12,068 nt of DNA from Acanthamoeba lenticulata (Eukaryota; Discosea; Longamoebia; Acanthamoebidae), in the NCBI GenBank assembly GCA_002179805.1, contig NAVB01003165.1, positions 1 through 12,068 on the forward strand, read 5' to 3'. This document shows, piece after piece, positions 1 to 7,640 of this stretch (positions are counted from its first letter, which is position 1; the number at the start of each line of letters is the position of its first letter). The notes beneath the pieces were generated by a model. The model ran no database searches, was not told the origin of the DNA, and saw nothing but the letters and a program-made list of their open reading frames with translations. The position numbers and the translations under genes are program-made.

Positions 1-54
1 GGGTGACGGCGGTGCTGTGTACGAGTGGCGCACGTGTGTGTACAAGTGTTTGGC

Positions 55-60
55 TTTAAT
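55..60 (-). other. Possible ATTAAA polyadenylation signal for the BACK/SPRY gene
   Basis: The plus strand reads TTTAAT, so the minus-strand transcript carries ATTAAA about 46 bases after the stop at 106-108. Spacing suits a short 3' UTR. A six-base match of this kind is weak evidence by itself. Confidence 0.3.
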
Positions 61-105
61 CTATTCCTGGCTGCGGCCAGCCATGCCTCTTTTTCTCTTC
101 CTCTT

Positions 106-2545
106 CTACATCAGTACGGAGGGCGAGACCGAGGCGGCGTCGAGAGAAACGAGGATCATGTTGCCGGCTCGCCAGCCGACCGCCGGGTAGAGCTTCTCCG
201 ACCGCGGGAGGCCGGTGAAGCACACGCCCAGGTTGGTGCCGTTCTTGAAGAAGGTGAGCGAGCCAGCGTCCATGTCGAGCAGCACGCCGATGACGTCGCC
301 CTTCCCAAAGGGGACACCGTAGTGTGAGTTGCCGTGGCTCGTCGAGTAGCGGTAGGACGTTCGGAAGGCCCACGACTGCGCGTTGCCTCCGAGATAGTTG
401 TCCAGGGACGTGTTGCCCTTTTGTGTGACGCCGATGTAGGCCTCGTCGCCATCCACCTTGACTGCCCAGAAGTGCTTCCCCTGCCTGTTGTTGTTGATCC
501 GATCAGAAGAAATGTACCTCCACTGGGGACTTGATTGGGGGGGGGGTCACGTACTTGAATCCATCCTTGGCACACACGATCGAGTACCACGAGGACTGGG
601 TCTTGATGGCCTTCTTGCCGTCTGCGCTAACCTGAATGTGCTGTCCGTGCCTGCACATCCATTTCACGGCACGGCACGACTGTGTTAGACCCCGTGCCTC
701 TTCTTCCTCCTCCTCCGCCTCATGGCCGGTGACGTGGTGTTGGTGGAGAGGGGAGGGGCCAGTACCAGGTGTGGTCCCACTCGACAGAGCAGAGATACCG
801 CCGGCGCCTGTATCGCGGGTTCTTGCGGTCGATCAGGTCGTTATCGTTGGTCATGCTCAACATGAGGTACTTGTAGGCCTGCGCCAGTGACGACCCATGG
901 TCACTTCAGTCTTGGTGTGATGTGAGCGGGTTTTGGGGGGGGGGCATCAATACCTCGGTCAGGTAGTGCTCAGGGACGAGCTTCTCGTTGGCCAGCGTGT
1001 TGAGGATCGAGAGTGGGAGCATGCAGAACCGGATGTGCGGGAGGAGCGGCAGCATGTGCCTCTGGATTCGGGCGATGTACTCTGGTCTGGTGTGTTGGTG
1101 TCGTGGCTGTGCGTCAGAGCGCCGCTGAGCCGGCAAAGAGGAAGAGCAGCTCGTACGTAAGCTTGTGCTCGGGGATGGGCTCCAGGTTCGCCTCGTCCTC
1201 CTCCTCCTCCTCTTCGGCCTTAGGCGCTCCAACCTGCCCATGTCAGGGATTGTCGTATGACAACGATGATGAGAGGAAGGTGCCAACTTACCGGAAGAGA
1301 ACCGCCATCAGCGAGTTCGCCCTCCTGGAGTGCCCGCGCCAGCTTCTCGTCCTGTCTCGGTGGGGTGAGAGGGAAGCCCGCTTGGCGGGAGGCAGGAGAG
1401 GCAGAGCATTTGAGGAAGGCGAACGCACCTCCTCTTCCATGAGCTTGCGCAGGGCCTTGGCGTCCTCCTCCTCCTTTTCCTGCAGCTTGCGCGCCATTTC
1501 CTCATCGGAGAGGACCATCTGCATTTTTTTGACCATTATTAATATTATTTTCAATTCAAAATAAAGACTAAATTAAGAGCAATAAAAGCAATAAACAACT
1601 GGAAGAGAGGCTATACGGTGGTGTAGGCTTCGGCGAGAGTGGCGTAGAGGCCCGCAGTGCCGCGCAGGTTGATGGGCACCTCCAACCCAGCGTCCTCGGC
1701 GGGCGCAGCCTCCTCGGCAGGGGCCTCGATGGACGACTCGGGCGCGGCCTCGCTCGTGGGCTTGGCAGCATCGCTTGTCGCGACCGTCTCGACCGCCGAC
1801 GCATCGGCGGCGCCATCCGGCTCTGCACTGACTGCGGGCTCCGCCTGTGAGTCCGCCTTGTCGCCCTGGTCGGCGACCGTGGAGGCTGAAGCAGCACACG
1901 TGAGTCACGTGAGAAGAGAGAGGGGAGAGGAGGAGAAGGAAGACGGGGGAGGCGTGGCGTACGCTGGGCGACCAAGAGCTTGGCGGCGCCTTTGCCCAGC
2001 GACTGGAAGAGGCCCTCAGAGCCGCGCAGATTGATAGCGCTCGTGGCGCTATTGTCTTCGCTGGTGGTTGCCACGGTGTCAGGGCCGAGTTCCTCTTCTG
2101 CGCGGCGTTCGGCCCAGGCGCCTACGAGGAGGAGGACGCAGGACTCGTCCGGCACCATGAGGTCGTCACGCTGGATGAGCTCCTCAAACGTGGCTAAGTC
2201 AAGCTTGAACAGGCCGTTGCGAAGCTCTTTGTCCTTCAGACTGTCGAGAATATTCAGCTGCAAGAACTCCAGGCACCGCTCGTAGTCGAGTTTGGCCTTA
2301 CGCTTCTTCTTCTTCTTGCTGGCCTTAGGGGAGGTCACTTCGTCGTCGTCCGCTGCCAGTTCGTGGCGCAGTTGTTGCAAAACACCAAAAACATTCTCGC
2401 AGTTGAGCTCTTCCCCAGAGGAAAGAGTGATGATTGCAGGTGCCTTCTTTTGCTCCTTTTCGGTCCCCACGTCATCTATGCCCACTCGCTGGATGGTCAC
2501 TCCAACAGGAACGCGGTGAGCCCGCTTGGAGGAATCGTTTCCCAT
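106..2545 (-). CDS. BACK and SPRY domain protein, nine exons
   Basis: Inferred exons (minus strand): 2545-1963, 1885-1617, 1518-1429, 1351-1292, 1233-1157, 1086-954, 878-766, 650-555, 484-106; 599 residues, all junctions in phase. Residues about 88-150 read as the first half of a BACK domain (helices ending DDLMVPDESCVLLLVGAWAE). Residues about 361-410 read as the second half (LLPHIRFCMLPLSIL, then EKLVPEHYLTEAYKYL). An acidic, Ala/Glu-rich insert of about 200 residues separates them; it holds two INLRG motifs and a UIM-like stretch DEKLARALQEGEL. Residues about 475-599 form a SPRY domain (GKHFWAVKVDGDEAYIGV, then GDVIGVLLDMDAGSLTFFKNG). BACK domains usually follow BTB in cullin-3 adaptors, but I see no clear BTB, only a Lys-rich stretch at 74-85. 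SPRY is a protein-binding fold. An adaptor role in ubiquitination is inference. An alternative is two genes, 1611-2545 and 106-1536. Confidence 0.8.
537..546. repeat. Homopolymer G10/C10 tract in an intron
   Basis: Ten consecutive G on the plus strand. On the sense strand of the BACK/SPRY gene it is a C run just after the donor of the sixth-from-start downstream intron (555/485 junction). Confidence 0.9.
935..944. repeat. Homopolymer G10/C10 tract in an intron
   Basis: Ten consecutive G on the plus strand, a C run just downstream of the GTATTG donor in the intron 953-879 of the BACK/SPRY gene. Confidence 0.9.
1519..1616 (-). other. Inferred T-rich intron joining the BACK and SPRY halves
   Basis: On the minus strand this 98-base stretch starts GTATAG, is T-rich, and ends ATGCAG. 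Removing it fuses Thr-Thr of the upstream frame to Met-Val-Leu-Ser of the downstream frame in phase 0. Without splicing, the upstream frame stops immediately at 1611-1613 and the downstream frame would start at the ATG at 1536. No AATAAA lies on the sense strand here, which fits an intron better than a gene end. The donor is not a strong match to its neighbours. Confidence 0.65.
1617..1673 (-). repeat. INLRG motif, copy 2 (protein repeat)
   Basis: Encodes INLRGTAGLYATLAEAYTT, the last residues of the second exon of the BACK/SPRY gene. It shares INLRG-x-x-GL with copy 1. I do not know a named motif of this form. Confidence 0.7.
1979..2035 (-). repeat. INLRG motif, copy 1 (protein repeat)
   Basis: Encodes INLRGSEGLFQSLGKGAAK in the insert of the BACK/SPRY protein (residues 171-189). 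It is matched by a second copy about 95 residues later. Both follow Ala/Glu/Ser-rich linkers, so they look like paired short linear motifs within a disordered region. Confidence 0.7.
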
Positions 2546-2739
2546 TCTCTGTCTGAATTCACTGTGCTTGTGCGAACACGAATAAGGTGCTCAATCAACG
2601 GCTCCTAGCACCCCTTCGCCACCAATTCAGCGATCGCATAGTGGAAATGAAGATGGAAAAAATGTTTTTCTCAACAGTTCTTTTTGCTGACGTGCACGTC
2701 CACCTGAACCACCAATCGAATCTAATACGATAGATAGAG
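2546..2739. promoter_or_regulatory. Shared upstream region between divergent BACK/SPRY and YIF1 genes
   Basis: These 194 bases lie between two start codons pointing away from each other, so both promoters and 5' leaders must fall here or inside the genes. The stretch is less GC-rich than the flanking exons. I see no convincing TATA box or other named element and no additional reading frame worth calling. Confidence 0.5.
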
Positions 2740-4368
2740 ATGGCCCACCAAAGGCAGCATCAGTTGTTCCCTCAGTCGTACGGGTTCGAGGACACCGCCA
2801 GTCAGAGCGAGGGTGCCTACTACGCTGGAGATGCTGCTCCTTCCACCTTCATCTCCACCGGTCCTGTCTCGCCCCCTGGCAGTCAAGGCTATCCTCAAAC
2901 TTTCGCTTGTATGTACCCTTGCATCTACTTTCAAGCATCTAGTATTGATGTTCTCCATTTACGCGCGAAAATGCAGCGCCACAAGCGGGCTCAGGATCAC
3001 ATCACAGGCGAGCAGCCAGGCCTGCTGCAGCCGGTGGCGCGCCGAGACAGCAGCCGCCGCAGCCGCTCTTCAGTGACATTGGACAGGGAGGAGACTTCCT
3101 GCACAACATGGCACACATTACCGATAACCCTTTGCTCAAGTACGTAGCGCAGAAGGCTTGGTGTTTGGGGGAGGGGTTGTTGTTTGTGCCGCTAGTCTTT
3201 CCTTAGCAGGAGCGTTCGGCAAGTTTCAACTCACAGCTTGGGTTGGCGTGTGCAGGGTGGGCCTGGATCAAGGCTCAAAGTGGGCTGAAGACGCCGGCCG
3301 CAAGGGACTTGAAGGGGTACCCTTTCCTCACTACACTCTCCGTCGATGGTCATCGCTCACCTGCTATCCATATCAAGATCACACGCTACCTTGAAGCAAC
3401 CAACCTCAAGTATTACTTCAACATCAACAACTCTTACGTGCCCAACAAGCTCAAGGTCATCCTCTGCCCCATTCTTCACAAGGTGCCTCCCTCCATCCAC
3501 TTCTTTATACGGCGCCACGAGTCGTCAGCTGACGGCCGGCCGGTCACATGTGGGTGGGGGCGGACAGTCATGGGCGCGACGCATCACACAGGGACCCGAT
3601 GGGAAGGAGCAGTACTTGCCCCCCAAGGTAATGATCCCTCCCCTCCTAGGATAAGGCTACGAGGTAGGGGAGTGCTCACCTCCACACCTTCCTAAACCGA
3701 ATGTATGCGCACATCAACAGGACGATCTCAATGCCCCCGACCTCTACATCCCGCTGATGGCCTTCGTGACATATGTCCTCCTTGCGGCCTTTGTTCTCGG
3801 TATCCGAAACGAGTACGTTGGCGCGTCCCCACTCGCGATTATCGTCTATCGGCACCAAGCGGCCAAGCTATGACATGCTGACGCGTCAATGACGGCAGGT
3901 TCACCCCGGAGCATTTGGGTAAGCTCGCCTCGTCCGGCCTCATTTCGCTGGGCTTCGAAGTGGTCTTCCTCAAGTTTGGGTTCTACCTCCTCAACTCCAT
4001 GAACTGCTCTGTCTTCGATCTCCTGGCCTACTCGGGCTACATTTTTGTCAGCCTATGCGTCAACCATCTAGTGGGCTTGCTCCTGGGCTCCTACGCCTAC
4101 TACTGTTCGGTGGTTCTCACAGGCATCTTCATCGCGCTGTTCATGGTATGCGGAGCCTTTGTTGTTGTTGTTGTTGGTCCTAATGTGCATCAGGTTTGTG
4201 CTGACCATGTCCCTTCTGCTCCCCCAGGTGCGCACTCTGCGCCTCCTCATCCTGCCCGACCAGGAAATGGCCAACACGCCGCTGGCGTCGAGCAAGCGCA
4301 GCTACTTCCTCCTTTCCGTCGCTGTTCTTCAACTCCTGATGTCCTACTTCCTCGGTGTGTGCAAATGA
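2740..4368 (+). CDS. YIF1: YIF1 family ER-Golgi transport membrane protein
   Basis: Inferred exons: 2740-2908, 2977-3139, 3256-3316, 3378-3482, 3568-3627, 3721-3812, 3899-4145, 4228-4368; 345 residues with every junction in phase. The YIF1 signature is clear: [20 protein letters not shown], then [20 protein letters not shown], then [14 protein letters not shown] Gln/Pro-rich cytosolic N-terminus of about 190 residues precedes five hydrophobic segments near residues 194-214, 225-250, 256-278, 280-300 and 326-344. YIF1 partners with YIP1 in the early secretory pathway and acts in COPII vesicle traffic between ER and Golgi (family knowledge). The length is slightly above the roughly 290-315 residues of human and yeast members because of the N-terminus. 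The ATG at 2740 gives the only sensible N-terminus before the first intron. The first two junctions are the least certain. Confidence 0.95.
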
Positions 4369-4404
4369 TGAAGTGTGGGACCGCAGCGTCTGAGGCTGGT
4401 GGTG

Positions 4405-4410
4405 AATAAA
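4405..4410 (+). other. AATAAA polyadenylation signal of the YIF1 gene
   Basis: A perfect AATAAA lies 37 bases after the YIF1 stop codon at 4366-4368, the expected place for a short 3' UTR in a compact genome. Confidence 0.65.
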
Positions 4411-4626
4411 GGGGAGACTCGGGGGTAAAAGGAACACAAGAGCGAGCGGTCACGCGAAAGCGCGACAGAAGGTTCGAGTGGTGTGCGTTGTTCTGTGGGC
4501 GGCCCGCCAACCCGAACACGCCAGCAATGTTTCTTCGGGAGGGGAACGTTGGGAAAAAGGGACGCTTGCCCAAAACAAAACAAGCACAACAAGGATCAGA
4601 CCGCACACACAGCAAAAGACAAACAC
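4411..4626 (+). promoter_or_regulatory. Intergenic region and leader of the I9 inhibitor gene
   Basis: Between the YIF1 polyadenylation signal and the ATG at 4627 I see no coding exon. From about 4570 to 4626 the plus strand becomes rich in A and C with little T, as in the leaders before other starts in this window (for example 11810-11846). It probably holds the promoter and 5' UTR of the inhibitor gene. No TATA-like element stands out. Confidence 0.4.
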
Positions 4627-5081
4627 ATGGCGACTGGTACGTTCACACCTTTGGAACGCAGGCTGGCAGGAAGTGCTAATGGCAGCTTGTGGACAGCTGG
4701 CAAGTATTTGGTTTCGTTCAAGCCTGGCACGGACAAGGCCACCGTGGCAGCACATGCCGCGAAGATCGAAGCGGAGGGTACCCCACTCACCTACCACGCG
4801 CATCTAGCGCACTGCCTAATGACAAGGGTTCAATGCGATAACAGGCGGAAGCGTCACCCACAAATGGTACGAGTCCGAGACGCCTGTCATAAACGGCTTC
4901 GCGGCCACCATTCCCGATACTGCTCTTGGTACGCCCCCATTTGCATCTGCCCTGCCCTGCCTTCCTGCCTGTCTCACTCGTGTGCTGGGGGACAGAGGCC
5001 GTGAACGCCGCGCCCGAGCTGGACATCATCGAGCCCGACGGCCCTGTCACGGCCTTTGGCGCGAGCATCATCCAGAACTAA
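4627..5081 (+). CDS. Stand-alone peptidase inhibitor I9 domain protein
   Basis: Inferred exons: 4627-4777, 4845-4928, 4996-5081; 106 residues, in phase. After about 25 N-terminal residues comes a complete I9 fold: AGKYLVSFKPGTDKATVAAH, then GGSVTHKWYE, VINGFAATIPD, ALEAVNAAPELDIIEPDG. In subtilisin-family proteases this domain is the propeptide that folds and inhibits the enzyme. Here no catalytic domain follows, because the frame ends with TAA soon after the domain. It therefore resembles free cytosolic inhibitors such as yeast Pbi2 (proteinase B inhibitor 2), which also takes part in vacuole fusion. No signal peptide is visible, so a cytosolic site is likely. The target protease cannot be read from the sequence. 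The P2X gene converges on it from the right. Confidence 0.93.
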
Positions 5082-5134
5082 TCGCGCAGCCGCCTCCCGA
5101 TGTACATAGACGCACGTGGGACATGTTGCGTGGT

Positions 5135-5140
5135 TTTATT
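5135..5140 (-). other. AATAAA polyadenylation signal, minus strand
   Basis: Plus-strand TTTATT gives AATAAA on the minus strand. It overlaps the TAA stop of the longer P2X model (5139-5141) and lies about 135 bases past the alternative P2X stop at 5275. Either way it sits correctly to end the P2X transcript, close to the end of the convergent inhibitor gene. Confidence 0.5.
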
Positions 5141-7455
5141 ATTGCCGCAATGGAGCAGCCTCATCGATTGTGCACGACTCAGTGTCAGCGTTGACTCGCG
5201 CGTAGACCTCTGCACCAACGCGTCATGAGTGAATTGAATTTACGTCTTTGGCCAGCAGCTCATCCCTTCCCTCCCTAAATCACAAGCCACGCACCTGGGG
5301 CACCAACCGGCGTCTCCTGGTACTTGTAGCGCTTGTAGGTCTGTCGGCCGGGCATAAGCTGCAATCAGCCCCAAACGCACAAGGTCAGTCTTGAGGTGCC
5401 GTGATGGCTTCGGCGAGCAGGCAGGCGAGGAGTGGCAAACGGTACCCGAACGGCAATGACGTCCACGACAAGTGTGGAAACTGCGAGGAGACCCAGGCCA
5501 GACACGAACTGGAGGCGGCACAGTAGCGGGTGAGCAACTTACTTTTGGCAAGAGAAGAAGGGGAACGATCTTCTGAGTGCGCGTACGGTCAAGAGGAGCG
5601 TCTGGAAGTCAAACTTGCCGAGGGTGCCCACGCTCAGGAAGAGCAGACGAATGCCGTGCCGGTTCCAGATGACTGCAAGCCCCCTCCCGCCGTTAGTCGG
5701 TTGTGGAAAGCAAAAAACGGAAGTGGGGGGATGGGGCACCTCGCTTTTCGTAGTTCTTGGTGTAGATGGGCTGCTCAGTCTTGAACTTGGTGTCGGTGAC
5801 GGGCTTGACCGTGATCTCGTATCGAATGTTGTTCGTGTTGTAAGAGAACGTGTTGCTGTCGTACAGAGGTGTCAGCGCCGCTATCTACCACTCAACCAAG
5901 ACGAACACATAGACAGGAACGCGGTTCGACGCACCTGTACGTGATGAACACGAGGAGGACGATGCCGTCATCTCGCTTAGATCGATTGGGATTGTGGAAG
6001 CCTGTGAGTGGCCCCGTCCCGGTCTCCTGTTAGCATCGCCGGCGTGGCCCGTAGAGCGCAGAGCGAGGCACGTACCGGGAGTGTCGAGCGAGGGGATTCC
6101 CGCGGCGTTTAGGAGAACGCTCATGTGGAAGATGTCCTGCTTGCCGATGTTGCCCACCGAATCGCCTGGAAGCGCAACCAAAGGCGTTTTATTAGCCGCG
6201 ACGTTGAGGTGTGTGTCAGCGCGCGTGTGCAAAGCGGGGGTTTCTACCCGGGGGCAGGTTCTTCACCTCATCGCCGTGCGAGTCCAGCAGCATGCCCGGA
6301 AGATCCTGTACACCGCCGGCGTTGAGTCATTGGGTGAGCGCCATGGGTCTGAATTGGGGAAGGGAAAAGCGCACCTGGCCGTTGGCTTGGATGCCCAATT
6401 GGCTCGTGTACATGGCGTGATCGATCAACAGCTGCAATTGCGAACGCGAGATGATTAAAAAAGAGATGGTGAACAGAAATGGCGGTTGAGATGAACTGCA
6501 CCGTAAAGTCCTCGATGTCGGCAACGTAGAAGTCGTTGGGCGGTGACACCGGCACGTACTTGCACTTGTTGGACCTGCAGCCGCGCGGTCCATCCATCCG
6601 CGTGATTAGATCGCGCCACTCCAGCTCCAACGACTCCCACTCCAGAGGCCCAAGTGGCACAGCAAACAAAAGGCCCGTCGCGTACGAGAGGCTGCAACCG
6701 TTTTGCAGATGCTGAGAGGTGTTGGTCACGCGAGTGGTCACGAACATGGCCCCCGGCTCTAGCGTCGGATATCTGCTCGCGTGCGTCGTTATCAGTCAAC
6801 AAACCTCACAAGGAGTGGACCGGCCATTTAGTGTTGCAAGTGTAGGGCGCGACGTACACGACAAGCTCTTCGTCCCAATAGAGACACTCGTACTTTGTGA
6901 ATCCGTTGTTGGATGAGCCGTTCTGGAGGCAGTAGGTCATGTTCTCGGCGGGCGGAGGTGTGAGGTCCTTGGTTTGTGGCTGTCATGCCAGCCGCGTGTG
7001 AGCCTGCATCATGGGCCAACAGGCTTGGGGAGGGCGGCCATACGCTCATCAGGGACGTGCGAATGCTGCCCACCGGCACTTCGTACTTGAGGTACCTCTG
7101 CAGAGATGCGGGTGAGTGACACCGGTGTGATGGCAGACGGTGGTGCGAGGTCTGTGCGTTGGGTACCATCTGCCAAAAAACGGTGAAGCCCAAAATGTAG
7201 CCGAGGATGATGAGCATGAACAGGTAGTGCAGCAAGCCCAATCGCTTGTCTTGAATTTGCACGATCTGCTCACACCAAGCATATGTTGTTTTTTAAAAAA
7301 CCGGTCCCACAAAGGGGCACAGCAACGTACCTTGATGGTGTTGTAGGACAAGACAGCATCCCAATCTTGAAATGAAGAAAATTAAGATTAATCGCAAATA
7401 ATTTGAGACGAGGGAGAGGGAAAGCTGTACTCCATGGACAGCCCAGGAGACCCAT
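5139..7455 (-). CDS. P2X family ATP-gated cation channel
   Basis: Inferred exons (minus): 7455-7452 (tentative), 7365-7331, 7265-7167, 7097-7044, 6979-6858, 6772-6502, 6431-6375, 6305-6248, 6165-6076, 6001-5935, 5855-5740, 5672-5587, 5508-5446, 5358-5295, 5209-5139; about 418 residues, in phase. P2X hallmarks in order: Y-x-T-x-K at residues 9-13 (YNTIK); first membrane helix about 25-45; extracellular EPGAMFVTTRVTNT and DIEDFTLLIDHAMY; NRHGIRLLFLSVGTLGKFDF; second helix about 348-373 (FVSGLGLLAVSTLVVDVI); tail Y-x-x-x-K at 382-386 in YKRYKYQE. Family members are trimeric ATP-gated channels; Dictyostelium ones sit on the contractile vacuole, so a vacuolar site is possible here. The usual ATP-contact lysines after helix 1 appear absent. 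The start is uncertain. The last exon is also uncertain: without it, the protein stops at 5275-5277. Confidence 0.92.
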
Positions 7456-7640
7456 CTGGCCAGAGGTTGAAGTGCCAAGTGCCGGCTTCGATTTCGAGCG
7501 CACACTTGCACAACAGAAACAACAGCAGAGTTTCTCTTCGTCGCCAGAAAATATGTCGGGGGCCGGTTAATACGCGAAGAAACATTCGAGTGGCTGGGCA
7601 CTTTCTTTGCGCTCTGGACCATTTCTCGAAAAAACTCACC
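7456..7640 (-). other. Spacer between PPR and P2X genes
   Basis: This 185-base stretch separates the PPR stop codon (7641-7643) from the P2X start region. Both genes run leftwards, so it should hold the PPR 3' end and the P2X promoter. I see no AATAAA on the minus strand and no coding exon that I can support. Confidence 0.4.

Noticed and set aside
1013..1564. Plus-strand open frame of 183 codons rich in Ser.
   Set aside because: It is the antisense of the Glu-rich region of the BACK/SPRY gene (GAG codons read as CTC/TCC), so the Ser run is a shadow.
3676..3858. Minus-strand 60-codon frame over a YIF1 exon.
   Set aside because: It lies opposite the strongly conserved [11 protein letters not shown] exon of YIF1 and has no features of its own.
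4450..4803. Long minus-strand open frame of 117 codons opposite the YIF1/inhibitor spacer.
   Set aside because: It overlaps the well-supported inhibitor exon, shows no domain or sensible composition, and is explained by high GC content lowering stop frequency.
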